DNA of 64,000 bases from Microlunatus speluncae (GTDB taxonomy: Bacteria; Actinomycetota; Actinomycetes; Propionibacteriales; Propionibacteriaceae): NCBI RefSeq assembly GCF_009299835.1, contig NZ_VKCZ01000020.1, forward strand, positions 496,001-560,000, given 5' to 3'. The notes below the pieces were generated by a model. The model saw only the letters and a list, made by a program, of their open reading frames with translations, ran no database searches and had not been told where the DNA came from. Shown here one piece after another: positions 15,540 to 23,842 of the stretch; position 1 is the first letter of the stretch, and every line of letters begins with the position of its first letter. Made by a program: the position numbers and the translations under genes.

Positions 15540-16117
15540 AGGCACTTCGAGTTGGAACGGGTGCACTGGATCGCGTAGCCGGCCATCGAGAACAGGAATG
15601 CGATCCAGCCGAGCCCCAGGGCCAGGCAGGCCAGGGTTGCGACCGTCGCGGCGACGGCGACGCCGGGCAGGCCGCCGCGCCGCACCAGTTCGGCCGCCGC
15701 AGACACGCCGGGCAGGTCCGGCTGCTCCCGCACCAGGCCCTCCAGGTAGCGGAACCGGGCCCGGCCGGTGGCCGTGAGCGAGATCAGCAGGCCGATCAGG
15801 ATCAGCGCGACCAGGACCGGCACCCCGAAGAAGAACAGACCGATCAGGGCATACCCGGCAGCATCGGTCGCCCGGGGTTCGATCAGGCGAGTGATCACCT
15901 GCAGGCCGGCCAGCCCACCGACCAGCAGAAACAGGGTCACCACCACGAACGTCAGCACCGGCCGCGGGCCGGCCCGGGTCGCGTCGAAGCCGGCCAGGAT
16001 CGCCGGGTTGCCGCCGAGCTCCTGCCGCGCCTTCAGCTGGTGGTTCCGGGCGATCAGGTACGGCGGCAACAGCAGGGCGAGCACGAGGAACACCCCGAGG
16101 ACCAGACCGATCTCCAT
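15536..16117 (-). CDS. Integral membrane protein, unknown function
   Basis: This protein of about 193 residues has four to five predicted membrane segments. They include LVLGVFLVLALLLPPYLIA at the N-terminus, LTFVVVTLFLLVGGLAGL, ALIGLFFFGVPVLVALILIGLLIS and a C-terminal VATLACLALGLGWIAFLF. Between the third and fourth lies a cytosolic loop with RYLEGLVREQPDLPG. I do not recognise the family. The ATG at 16117 is preferred over a GTG two codons earlier. It converges on the methyltransferase (the stop codons overlap) and is divergent from the UbiA gene. Confidence 0.65.
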   Translation of the reverse strand: MEIGLVLGVFLVLALLLPPYLIARNHQLKARQELGGNPAILAGFDATRAGPRPVLTFVVVTLFLLVGGLAGLQVITRLIEPRATDAAGYALIGLFFFGVPVLVALILIGLLISLTATGRARFRYLEGLVREQPDLPGVSAAAELVRRGGLPGVAVAATVATLACLALGLGWIAFLFSMAGYAIQCTRSNSKCL

Positions 16118-16148
16118 GCCCACATGCTGCCACGCCCGGGGTCGTGCT

Positions 16149-16154
16149 TAGGTT
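16149..16154 (+). promoter_or_regulatory. Leaderless-type -10 box for the UbiA gene
   Basis: TAGGTT ends 5 bases before the GTG at 16160, placing the transcript start at or next to the start codon. Confidence 0.5.
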
Positions 16155-16159
16155 GGATC

Positions 16160-17152
16160 GTGGCCGACCCCGCGCGTCGTCGTGCACCGCTGCTGTGGCA
16201 ACTGCTCCGACCCGGCACGGCGATCTTGATCCTGCTGCAGGCGCTGCTCTGCCACCTGTTGCTCGGCCTGCCGGCGCCGCACCCGGTGGCCGCGTTGGGC
16301 GGGGTGCTGTTGATCGCGTTCTGGTACGCCCACGCGGTCGCGATCAACGACCTGAGCGATGTGGCGGCCGACGCGATCAATCTGGCCGGCGCCGGCGACC
16401 GGCCGTTGATCAACAAGTCCGCCTCGACCCGGACCGTGTGGGTCGCGGCCTGGATCCTGTCCGGGGCGGTGATCGTGCTCGGCCTGGTGTTGTCGCCGTG
16501 GCTCGCCCTGGCCGGGCTGATCATGGTGCTGCTCAATCTTGCCTACTCGCTGCCTCCGGTGCGGCTGTCCGGTCGCGGGGTCGCGTCCCAACTGTTGTTG
16601 CCGATCGGCTACGTGATCTTCCCGGCGGTCGTGGTCTGGGGCATCGCCGGCCAGTCGGCGGTCTCCTGGCGCGGGGTGCTCGGCGTTGCCGGCCTCTATC
16701 TGCTGTTGGTCGGCCGGCTGTTCCTCAAGGACATCCGTGACGTCGAGGGTGATCGCCGGACCGGCAAGCGGACCTTCCTGGTCCGGCACGGGCTTCGGAT
16801 CACCCTGGTCGCCGCGGCGGTCGCCCTGACCGCCGGCGTGCTGATCATGCTGCTGGCGATCGTGCCGCCGCTGCGCTGGGCCCTGATCGCGGCCGCGGTG
16901 ATCACGATCGTCGCCGAGCCGCTGCTGTTGATCACGGTGTACGCCGAGCCAGAGCTGGACCGGCAGTTGCTCCTGGTCGGACTGGTCGGCCGGGTGGCGA
17001 GCCTGTGGACCTTCTGCTGCACCATCGCGCTGGCCGTGACCCAGTGGGGCTCGGTGCCGTGGTGGCAGCAGGAGCTGGTGACCGCCCTCGGCGTGATCAT
17101 GTTCGGCGCGTCGGCGTACCCCTTCGCCGAGGAGCTCAGGCGAGCGCGCTGA
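16160..17152 (+). CDS. UbiA-family prenyltransferase
   Basis: This 330-residue polytopic membrane enzyme of the UbiA superfamily transfers a prenyl group from a prenyl diphosphate to an acceptor. The first Asp-rich motif is NDLSDVAAD (N63-D71), the usual NDxxDxxxD. The second is KDIRDVEGD near residue 190-200, the usual DxxxD/GD motif. About eight to nine hydrophobic helices surround them. The GTG at 16160 is fixed by a -10 box just upstream; a long in-frame extension reading back through other genes is spurious. It ends 17 bases inside the 3' end of a convergent phytol/dolichol-kinase-like gene. The acceptor (quinone ring, lipid or other) is unknown. Confidence 0.88.
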   Translation: MADPARRRAPLLWQLLRPGTAILILLQALLCHLLLGLPAPHPVAALGGVLLIAFWYAHAVAINDLSDVAADAINLAGAGDRPLINKSASTRTVWVAAWILSGAVIVLGLVLSPWLALAGLIMVLLNLAYSLPPVRLSGRGVASQLLLPIGYVIFPAVVVWGIAGQSAVSWRGVLGVAGLYLLLVGRLFLKDIRDVEGDRRTGKRTFLVRHGLRITLVAAAVALTAGVLIMLLAIVPPLRWALIAAAVITIVAEPLLLITVYAEPELDRQLLLVGLVGRVASLWTFCCTIALAVTQWGSVPWWQQELVTALGVIMFGASAYPFAEELRRAR

Positions 17153-17747
17153 GCAGAGCCGCCGTGACGATCGGGACGGTGAGGTTGTCCGTCCCGCGCG
17201 GGCTGATCAACTCGGCGAGTGCACCGACGACGGCGACCACCGCCGCCGGGCCAAGCCCGGCCGGCAGTGCGACCAGGAACGCGATGGTCAGGAACGCCGC
17301 GCTGCCGCCGGCCGTCCGGCCGAGGATCAGCCGTCGCAGCGGGAACCGCCGACCGATCAGGTGCGCCGCGGTGTCGGCCAGGCCGAGCACCAGCACGGCC
17401 AGCACGAACGGGGCCGTCCCGGTCGCGATCAGGGCGGCGCCGGCCACGCCGATCCCGAACAGCAGCTCACCCCAGGACCGCTCCGCCCGCGCGCTCAGGC
17501 TGCGCAGCGGCAGGAACCGCCGGGCCAGCACCAGCGCGACCGCGAAGAGCACGCCGATGATCACGTACCAGCGGTGGTCCAGCCAGAGACAGGAGATCGC
17601 CGCGATCACCGCCGAGCCGACGTGCGCGGTCTTGCGGCTGACCTCGGCCGGCGGCTGCCAGCGGCGGGCGACGTATTCGTTCAGCAGCAGGAACCCGGCC
17701 AGCAGCAGCACCGTGATCAGCACACCGGGCAGGGCGTCCGTGATCAT
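17136..17747 (-). CDS. Phytol/dolichol kinase-like membrane protein
   Basis: This 203-residue membrane protein has about six hydrophobic helices and the RKTAHVG motif (38-44) shared by phytol kinase (VTE5), dolichol kinase (SEC59) and CTP-dependent relatives. GLADTAAHLIGRRFP, ILGRTAGGSAAFL and ELISPRGTDNLTVPI match the later conserved blocks of these CTP:polyprenol phosphotransferases. The likely activity is phosphorylation of an isoprenoid alcohol with CTP. Its start (ATGA) overlaps the stop of the upstream guanylate-kinase-like gene, and its end overlaps the UbiA gene on the other strand. A link to isoprenoid supply for UbiA is inferred from position. Confidence 0.8.
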   Translation of the reverse strand: MITDALPGVLITVLLLAGFLLLNEYVARRWQPPAEVSRKTAHVGSAVIAAISCLWLDHRWYVIIGVLFAVALVLARRFLPLRSLSARAERSWGELLFGIGVAGAALIATGTAPFVLAVLVLGLADTAAHLIGRRFPLRRLILGRTAGGSAAFLTIAFLVALPAGLGPAAVVAVVGALAELISPRGTDNLTVPIVTAALLSALA

Positions 17748-18253
17748 GGCCAGAGCTCCAGGATCCGCCGCACGCAGACCTCGACCGGATCGCGGGTGTC
17801 CAGGACCTGATCAGCCAACCGGCGGCCCAGCTCGATCTCCGCGGCGAGCACCTCGGGTTCCGCCCGTTCCAGATCACCGCGCCGCTGCAGCCGGTCGATC
17901 AACTCCGGCACCGGCGCTTCGACAGCGACCACCTGCAGGTCGGGATGCAACTCCCGGAGCCGGCCGAGCACCACGGCCCGGAGACACGTGGCGACCGGGA
18001 CGTCGCCGTGATCCAGCTGGGGCAGCGCGTAGTCGTACCCGTAGTGCTGATGCACGCCCAGCGCCTCGGCCCGGTGGAGGGCGAACTCGGCGGGCGTGAC
18101 GAACTGGTGGGTGTCGGACGTCTCACCGGAGCGGCGGGGCCGGGTTGTGATCGTCCTGACGGCGCGGAGCTCCGGGAGCTGCTCGGTCAGGGCCCGCAGC
18201 AGGGTCGACTTGCCGGCGCCGCTGGGCCCGATCAGCACGAGGGCGGGAGGCAT
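17744..18253 (-). CDS. Guanylate-kinase-like / PhnN-like P-loop kinase
   Basis: This 169-residue P-loop protein has the Walker A motif GPSGAGKS (9-16), a TTRPRRSGE segment like the GMP-binding TTRxPRxGE of guanylate kinases, and a helical lid containing RLQRRGD. It is shorter than Gmk and lacks the full GYDYALP-to-GRSIL continuity, so a PhnN-like ribose 1,5-bisphosphate phosphokinase or another small-molecule kinase is possible. The ATG at 18253 is supported by a TACAGT -10 box exactly 6 bases before it; a longer frame would run into the argS upstream region. It is translationally coupled to the dolichol-kinase-like gene downstream. Confidence 0.75.
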   Translation of the reverse strand: MPPALVLIGPSGAGKSTLLRALTEQLPELRAVRTITTRPRRSGETSDTHQFVTPAEFALHRAEALGVHQHYGYDYALPQLDHGDVPVATCLRAVVLGRLRELHPDLQVVAVEAPVPELIDRLQRRGDLERAEPEVLAAEIELGRRLADQVLDTRDPVEVCVRRILELWP

Positions 18254-18259
18254 GGCGGC

Positions 18260-18265
18260 ACTGTA
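18260..18265 (-). promoter_or_regulatory. Leaderless-type -10 box for the guanylate-kinase-like gene
   Basis: TACAGT on the minus strand ends 6 bases before the ATG at 18253 and decides that start. Confidence 0.5.
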
Positions 18266-18350
18266 CGGGGTGGCACTGCAGGGGGTGGCGCGGTGGGGCG
18301 GCGGCAAACCCGGAGGAAGCCGGCGGCCGGGAGTGGAATACTGGACGATC

Positions 18351-19988
18351 GTGTCATCCATTCCCACTCAGCTGAGCTCCGCGGTCGAGGCGATCACCGG
18401 CATCGACCCCGAGCTCCGGCCAGCCACGAAGCCGCAGTTCGGTCACTTCCAGTCGAACGTCGCGCTGCGCCTGGCCAAGGCCGAGGGGAAGCCGCCGCGC
18501 GACGTCGCGGCCCGGATCGTCGAGACCCTGGACGTGTCCGCGTGGTGCGAGCCGCTGGAGATCGCCGGGCCCGGCTTCATCAACTTCCGGATCAAGGCCG
18601 ACGTGCTGGCCGACGAGGCCGGCCGGCAGTTGACCGATCCGACCCTCGGCGTGGTGCCGGCCGACCAGTCGCAGCGGGTGGTGATCGACTACTCCGGGGC
18701 CAACGTGGCCAAACAGATGCACGTCGGCCACCTGCGGTCGACCGTGATCGGCGACTGCTTCAACCGGGTGCTGACCGCGCTCGGCCACACTGTCATCCCG
18801 CAGAACCACCTCGGCGACTGGGGCACCCAGTTCGGCATGCTGGTGGAGCAGATCCTCGAGGAGGGGCTGGACGCGACCACCTTCGACCTGATCAAGGCCG
18901 AGGAGCTGTACCGGCGGGCCAATGCGCACTTCAAGGACGATCCGGCCTTTGCCGACCTGGCCCGGAAGCGGGTGGTCGCGCTGCAGGCCGGCGACGAGCA
19001 GACCCTGACCATCTGGCGACAGTTGATCACGCTCTCGGTGGCGGGGTTCAACGGCGTCTATGCCCGGCTCGGGGTCAAGCTGACCGACGATGATCTTGCC
19101 GGCGAGTCGACGTACAACGACGATCTGGCCGTGGTCGCGGCCGAACTGGAGGACAACGGCACGGCGGTGATCGACGACGGCGCCCTCTGCGTCTTCGTCG
19201 ACGGGTTCCCTTCGCCGATGATCATCCGGAAGACCGACGGCGGTTACGGCTACGGCATCACCGACCTGGCCGCCGTTCGGCACCGGGTCCGGGACCTGGC
19301 GGCCGAGCGGATGATCTATGTCGTCGGGACCGAGCAGACGTATCACTTCAACCAGGTCTTCGCGGTCTGCCGCAAGGCCGGCTACCTGCCCGACGAGGTG
19401 CGCGCCGAGCACGCCGGCTACGGGCTGATCCTGGGCGCGGACGGCAAGCGGCTGCGGACCCGGGACGGCGGCACGATGAAGCTGGTCGACCTGCTCGACG
19501 CGGCCGAGGAGAAGGCGTCACCGCCGATCGCGCTGGCCGCGATCAAGTACGCGGACCTGTCCAGCGGGCTGCAGAAGGACTACGTCTTCGACGTCGACCG
19601 GATGGTCAAGGCCCAGGGCAACACCGGCCCCTACCTGCAGTACGCCCACGCCCGCTGCTGCCAGGTGCTGCGGAAGGCCGAGGCCGAGGGGATCCACGAG
19701 CCGACCAAGATCAGCCTGCTGGCCGAGCCGGCCGAGCAGACCCTGGCCCTGCAGCTGACGAAATACGGCGAGACCGTCGCCGAGGTCGCCGAGACCCTGC
19801 AGCCGCACCGGCTCTGCGGCTACCTCTACGACCTCGCCGTCGCCTACACCGACTTCTACGAGCGCTGCCCGGTGCTGAAATCCGAAGGCGAGATCCAGCA
19901 CTCCCGCCTCGCCCTCTGCCGGGCCACCCAGCGCGTCCTCGCCGCCGGCCTCGACCTGCTCGGCATCGAAGCCCTCGAACGCATGTAG
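18351..19988 (+). CDS. argS: Arginyl-tRNA synthetase
   Basis: This class Ia arginyl-tRNA synthetase of 545 residues has an N-terminal Add-1 domain. A HIGH-type signature HVGH (124-127) follows in ANVAKQMHVGHLRSTVIGD. The adapted KMSK loop is KRLRTRDGG, and the C-terminal anticodon-binding helical bundle has the typical ending AAGLDLLGIEALERM. The KMSK lysine pattern is weakened, as is usual in ArgRS. The GTG at 18351 precedes SSIPTQLSSAVEAI, where homologous proteins begin; the longer open frame upstream is antisense to the kinase gene. The gene is followed at once by a 29-base inverted repeat. Confidence 0.96.
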   Translation: MSSIPTQLSSAVEAITGIDPELRPATKPQFGHFQSNVALRLAKAEGKPPRDVAARIVETLDVSAWCEPLEIAGPGFINFRIKADVLADEAGRQLTDPTLGVVPADQSQRVVIDYSGANVAKQMHVGHLRSTVIGDCFNRVLTALGHTVIPQNHLGDWGTQFGMLVEQILEEGLDATTFDLIKAEELYRRANAHFKDDPAFADLARKRVVALQAGDEQTLTIWRQLITLSVAGFNGVYARLGVKLTDDDLAGESTYNDDLAVVAAELEDNGTAVIDDGALCVFVDGFPSPMIIRKTDGGYGYGITDLAAVRHRVRDLAAERMIYVVGTEQTYHFNQVFAVCRKAGYLPDEVRAEHAGYGLILGADGKRLRTRDGGTMKLVDLLDAAEEKASPPIALAAIKYADLSSGLQKDYVFDVDRMVKAQGNTGPYLQYAHARCCQVLRKAEAEGIHEPTKISLLAEPAEQTLALQLTKYGETVAEVAETLQPHRLCGYLYDLAVAYTDFYERCPVLKSEGEIQHSRLALCRATQRVLAAGLDLLGIEALERM

Positions 19989-19990
19989 CC

Positions 19991-20086
19991 GTTCGTTCCC
20001 TGAGCCTGTCGAAGGGCAGACCACATCGTCTCGCACTGAACCGGTGCGTCATCGGGCCTGCCCTTCGACAGGCTCAGGGAACGAAC
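19991..20086. repeat. Paired dispersed repeat forming a 29-base perfect inverted repeat
   Basis: Two full copies of the dispersed CCCTGAGCCTGTCGAAGGG repeat lie head to head at 19991-20019 and 20058-20086, with 38 bases between them. The arms match over all 29 bases. They occupy the space between convergent argS and ppgK and would work as a bidirectional terminator. Confidence 0.95.
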
Positions 20087-20116
20087 AAGCCGGCAGGCCC
20101 AGGTGCGAACCGACGC

Positions 20117-20902
20117 TCAGGTGGCGCGGGGGATCGGGTCCGGGTGCTCCTCGGCGTCGTGCGCGAGCCAGGCGGCGCCGATGATGCCGGCCTTGTTGCG
20201 GAGCTCGGCGGGAACGATCTTGGTCTTCAGATCCAGGTGTGGCAGGAACTCGTCGGAGTCCTTGCTGACGCCGCCGCCGACGACGATCAGGTCCGGCCAG
20301 AACAGGGCCTCGACCACCTCGTAGTAGCGCTGTAGCCGCTTGGCATAGTCCTGGTAGGACATGCCGGTCTTGTCCTTGATGCTGGCGGCCGCACGGCTTT
20401 CGGCATCGTGACCGTCGACCTCGATGTGGCCGAGCTCGGAGTTCGGGATCAAGACCCCGCGATAGATCAGCGCGCTGCCGATGCCGGTGCCGAGGGTGGT
20501 CATCAACACCAGGCCCGGATGGCCCTTCGCGGCGCCGTACTGCACCTCGGCCACCCCGGCCGCGTCGGCGTCGTTGACCAGCACGATGCCGCGGCCGAGT
20601 TGATCTTCGAAGATCTGCTCGGCCGGGGCGTCGATCCAGGACTTGTCGATGTTGGCCGCGGACCGGGTCTGGCCGTGGGTGACCACCGCCGGGATCGTGA
20701 TGCCGATCGGGCCGTCGCCGATCTGGTCGGCGAAATGATCAACGATCTCCTTGACCACGGCGGCCACGTTCTTCGGCGTCGAGTGCTGCGGCGTCTCGAT
20801 CCGGAGCCGCTTCGTGGCGAACTCGCCCACCGTGAGATCCACGGGTGCGCCCTTGATCCCGCTGCCGCCGATATCGATACCCAGCACTGGTCGTTCGGTC
20901 AT
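20117..20902 (-). CDS. ppgK: Polyphosphate glucokinase
   Basis: This 261-residue ROK-fold glucokinase is of the polyphosphate-dependent type found in Actinobacteria; it phosphorylates glucose using polyphosphate and usually ATP as well. The phosphate-binding loop GIDIGGSGIKG, the glucose-binding NDADAAG and E-L-G-H residues (NSELGHIEVDGHD) and TTLGTGIGSALI are all present. In the PPGK subgroup the ROK zinc motif is absent, as here. The ATG at 20902 is preceded by a TAAGCT -10 box 6 bases upstream, indicating a leaderless mRNA. Its product feeds glucose-6-phosphate isomerase (4989). Confidence 0.95.
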   Translation of the reverse strand: MTERPVLGIDIGGSGIKGAPVDLTVGEFATKRLRIETPQHSTPKNVAAVVKEIVDHFADQIGDGPIGITIPAVVTHGQTRSAANIDKSWIDAPAEQIFEDQLGRGIVLVNDADAAGVAEVQYGAAKGHPGLVLMTTLGTGIGSALIYRGVLIPNSELGHIEVDGHDAESRAAASIKDKTGMSYQDYAKRLQRYYEVVEALFWPDLIVVGGGVSKDSDEFLPHLDLKTKIVPAELRNKAGIIGAAWLAHDAEEHPDPIPRAT

Positions 20903-20908
20903 GCGGGG

Positions 20909-20914
20909 AGCTTA
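20909..20914 (-). promoter_or_regulatory. Leaderless-type -10 box for ppgK
   Basis: TAAGCT on the minus strand ends 6 bases before the ATG at 20902. The upstream gene stops at 20912, so the promoter lies inside its last codons. Confidence 0.5.
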
Positions 20915-23290
20915 GCCTCGATGGCTGAGGTCGCGCCGCAGCTGTTCCACACACCAGGAATAGATCGCCGGATCGTCCGCGAAATAGAAGGCGTAGAAGC
21001 GGCGGTAGACCTCGATCCAGTGCCGCGCCTCGTCGCCGAGCCGGGCGACCGCAAGGTCGGTCAGCCACGCTTCGTCGTCGGCACTCGCGGTGCCCGGCTC
21101 GAGCCCGAGGAAGGCGATCGCGCCGGCGACGTCGAGCAGCGGATCGGCGGCCAAGGTGTGCGGGCTGAAGTCGACCACGCCGGTGATCGTCGCGGAGCCG
21201 TCGTCCTCCCGCCGGACCAGCACGTTGCCGGGGAAGTAGTCGCCGTGCACCAACGCCGGCCAGCCCTGCCGCTGGGCCAGTTCGGTGAACAGTTGCTGCC
21301 ACCGCTCGGCCAGGTCCGGCAGATCGGCCTCGAGCTTCGGCCGCACCGGGCCGACGGTCCGGTTCAACTGGGCGGCCAACACGTCGGACAGGCTGCCGTA
21401 CTGCCGCGGCGCGTCCGGCCCGATCAGCTGGGCGAAACCGGCCACCGGCACCGGGAGCCGCTGCAGATCCATGGCCGCGGTCAGGTAGCGCTCCAGCGTC
21501 ACCCGCCGGGCGTCGGGGTCGGGCCCGGAGGCGAGATAGCCGCGCAGCTCCTCACCCTCGATCCGCCGCTCGACCGTGTAGCGCCGACCGGCGAACTCGC
21601 CCGCGTCCAGCACCTGCGGGACGGCGTAGCCGAGGTCGACCCCGGCCCACAGGTCGGTCAGCGCGCGGCGCTGAGCCGTGACGTCCGGCCCGGCGCCGGG
21701 CGACTGCAGCCGCAGCACCCGCTCGTCGTCCAGGGCGAAGACCCGCGACTCCGAGCCGCCGCCGAGGTAGGCGTCGGCGGTGATCCGGAACCGGTCCAGC
21801 ACGGCCAGCTCGCCGCGCGGATCGGCGACGCCCGACTGCCCACTGGTCTGCTTCCGCAACCGATCGGCCTCCCGAGCGGTACGGGCCCGGTCGAGCTGGG
21901 TCAGCGCCAGCTGCCGGGCGGCGTCCTGATCAACCTGCCGGGCGACGGCGTTGACCGGGCCCTTCGGGGTGTCGACGTGCACGTCGGCGAGCCGCAGTCG
22001 CCGTTGCCACGGGCCCTGCTCGATCCGTACCGACTGGTTCTTGGCGTGCGGGACGATGTCGCGGTGGTGGGTCATCCAGCCGTGCTCGGTGATCAACACC
22101 CGGTCGTCGAAGCCGTACTTGAGCGTCCAGAAGTTGAACCAGGCCAGCCAACGGGAGCGACGCGGCGAGGGATGCAGCTCGATCGCCGCGAGGTCGACGC
22201 CGGGTAGCACCCGGTCGAGCGCAACCGCCAACTGATCGCGGGTCGCCACCGGGAGCAGCACGTTGGTCGCGTTGTCCTGGTTGTTTTCGCCCTCGCCGGA
22301 GCCGTATCCGAGGATGTCGACGTCGACCCGCCACCAGCCGAACTTCTTCCACAGCAGGGGTTGCGACACGGACAGGCCCTGGATCCGGTCCAGCGGCACG
22401 GACTGGCTGGTCAGGTTGGTCAGGCCGCGGGTGATCCTCAATCCCCGGGACGAGTCGGCCAGGGTGAAGTTGAACATGGAGATCACCCGGCGGCTGATCA
22501 GCGAGACCAGGCCGATCACCGCCGGCAGCAGACCGGGCAGCGCGTAGAGGACCCAGCCCATCACCGAGGTGAAGATCAACGCGCCGATGGTGAAGAACGC
22601 GGTGATCAAGAACTCGCTGGAGAGCAGGAAGCTGGCCACCAGCATCTGCGGCTTGACCACCACCAACGGGCGATCGGACTGGCTCGCGTCGGTCAGCGCG
22701 CTGGTCGTCTGCCCGTGCTCGTCGCTCTCGATGCTGGTCTGCTCGCCATGGGCCCGGACCAGCAGATAGTCCCGCAGCCGGTTGGCCTTGGCCCGGGCCA
22801 GATAGCGCAGCTTGATCGTGTTGTCGCCGGCCCCGACCTCGAGCCGGAGCTCGACCAGGCCGAACAGTCGGGCGGCGAACGGCTGGATGATGTCGACCGA
22901 CTGCAGCCGCTCGAACGGCACCTTCTTGGAGCTCTTGAACAGCGCCCCGGTCTCGACCCGGAGCTCCTCGTCGTCGATGACGAAGCGGGTGAAATACCAA
23001 CCGACAAAGCCGATCGCGGCCGCCAGCACGACCGCGATGGCGATCACCAGCAGGATCCAGCGCAGCTCCGGCAGGACGAATCCCCGGCCGTTGGACGAGT
23101 CCGGGATCAGCTCCCGGCCGCCGTACACGATGATCGCGACCAGCAGGATCCAACCGCGGATGAACGGCGTCAGCGGGTGCGGGCGCTCGGTCTGCTTGAC
23201 CTTCGGGGCACCCTCGACCACCGGCGCCAGCTCCTGGGCCGGGGCGGGGTCGGTCGCCTGCTGATCATGATCTTGGCGGGACTCGGTCAT
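20912..23290 (-). CDS. Fusion of bacterial-PH membrane protein (YdbT-like) and phosphotransferase domain
   Basis: This is an unusually long 792-residue protein. Residues 1-470 are YdbT-like: membrane helices at about 45-57, 78-100 and 218-265, and three bacterial PH (bPH2) repeats at about 97-180, 270-365 and 388-470. The usual YdbT would end here. After a charged linker, residues 501-790 form an aminoglycoside-phosphotransferase-like kinase fold. Its catalytic loop is HGDYFPGN (H682, D684, N689) and its metal site is VVDFS (D707). Catalytic residues look intact, so the kinase part is probably active. It follows the small PH protein gene after 15 bases. I infer a membrane-tethered small-molecule kinase; the substrate is unknown. 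Confidence 0.85.
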   Translation of the reverse strand: MTESRQDHDQQATDPAPAQELAPVVEGAPKVKQTERPHPLTPFIRGWILLVAIIVYGGRELIPDSSNGRGFVLPELRWILLVIAIAVVLAAAIGFVGWYFTRFVIDDEELRVETGALFKSSKKVPFERLQSVDIIQPFAARLFGLVELRLEVGAGDNTIKLRYLARAKANRLRDYLLVRAHGEQTSIESDEHGQTTSALTDASQSDRPLVVVKPQMLVASFLLSSEFLITAFFTIGALIFTSVMGWVLYALPGLLPAVIGLVSLISRRVISMFNFTLADSSRGLRITRGLTNLTSQSVPLDRIQGLSVSQPLLWKKFGWWRVDVDILGYGSGEGENNQDNATNVLLPVATRDQLAVALDRVLPGVDLAAIELHPSPRRSRWLAWFNFWTLKYGFDDRVLITEHGWMTHHRDIVPHAKNQSVRIEQGPWQRRLRLADVHVDTPKGPVNAVARQVDQDAARQLALTQLDRARTAREADRLRKQTSGQSGVADPRGELAVLDRFRITADAYLGGGSESRVFALDDERVLRLQSPGAGPDVTAQRRALTDLWAGVDLGYAVPQVLDAGEFAGRRYTVERRIEGEELRGYLASGPDPDARRVTLERYLTAAMDLQRLPVPVAGFAQLIGPDAPRQYGSLSDVLAAQLNRTVGPVRPKLEADLPDLAERWQQLFTELAQRQGWPALVHGDYFPGNVLVRREDDGSATITGVVDFSPHTLAADPLLDVAGAIAFLGLEPGTASADDEAWLTDLAVARLGDEARHWIEVYRRFYAFYFADDPAIYSWCVEQLRRDLSHRG

Positions 23291-23305
23291 CGGTGATCCT
23301 CGCGA

Positions 23306-23797
23306 TCACAGACCGGACGCATGAGCCTCGCCCAGCTGGGTCAGCGTGTCCCGGAGACGGGCGGCCTCGTCGGGCACCAGGCCCGGGATCGTCGCGTTGG
23401 TGGAGGCGCTGGCGGTGACCAGGGTGACGTGGGCCAGGCCGAACGCCCGCTCCAGCGGCCCGGACTCGACCTCGACCAGCTGCATCCGCCCGTACGGCAC
23501 CGCGACCAGGGTCCGGAACATCACGCCGTGGGTGATGTAAAGATCATCTTCGCGCTCGACGTAACCCCAGGAGCGGTAGTGCCGCTCGATCAGGATCCAC
23601 CGCGGGACGGTGAACGCGAGCCCGACGACGGCGACGATCAGGCCGATCCACCACACCTGCGGCAGCAGGACGGCGAAGATCACCGCGGGGATCACGAACA
23701 CCGCGGCCGCGATCGCCGTGGTGATGCGCCGCAACGTCCGGTACGGGGGTGCCAGCCGCTTCCATTCGTACTGTGGCGGCGCGAAGAGGTCATCCAT
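23306..23797 (-). CDS. Bacterial PH domain membrane protein (YdbS-like)
   Basis: This 163-residue protein has two close membrane helices (AIAAAVFVIPAVIFAVLL and WWIGLIVAVVGLAFTVPRWIL) followed by one bPH2 domain. That domain includes YVEREDDLYITHGVMFRTLVAVPYGRMQLVEVESGPLERAFGLAHVTLVTAS, the family signature. YdbS and YdbT homologues are encoded as a pair across bacteria. In Bacillus the pair affects sensitivity to some antimicrobial peptides. It lies immediately upstream of the YdbT-like fusion and is its expected partner. Confidence 0.9.
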   Translation of the reverse strand: MDDLFAPPQYEWKRLAPPYRTLRRITTAIAAAVFVIPAVIFAVLLPQVWWIGLIVAVVGLAFTVPRWILIERHYRSWGYVEREDDLYITHGVMFRTLVAVPYGRMQLVEVESGPLERAFGLAHVTLVTASASTNATIPGLVPDEAARLRDTLTQLGEAHASGL

Positions 23798-23842
23798 AGC
23801 GCACCAAGCCTAGTGGGGCGTCGTCAACGATGTCCCGCCGTG

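Noticed and set aside
15245..16159. N-terminal extension of the UbiA frame
   Set aside because: It runs through the methyltransferase end and antisense to the membrane-protein gene; the -10 box at 16149 places the true start at 16160.
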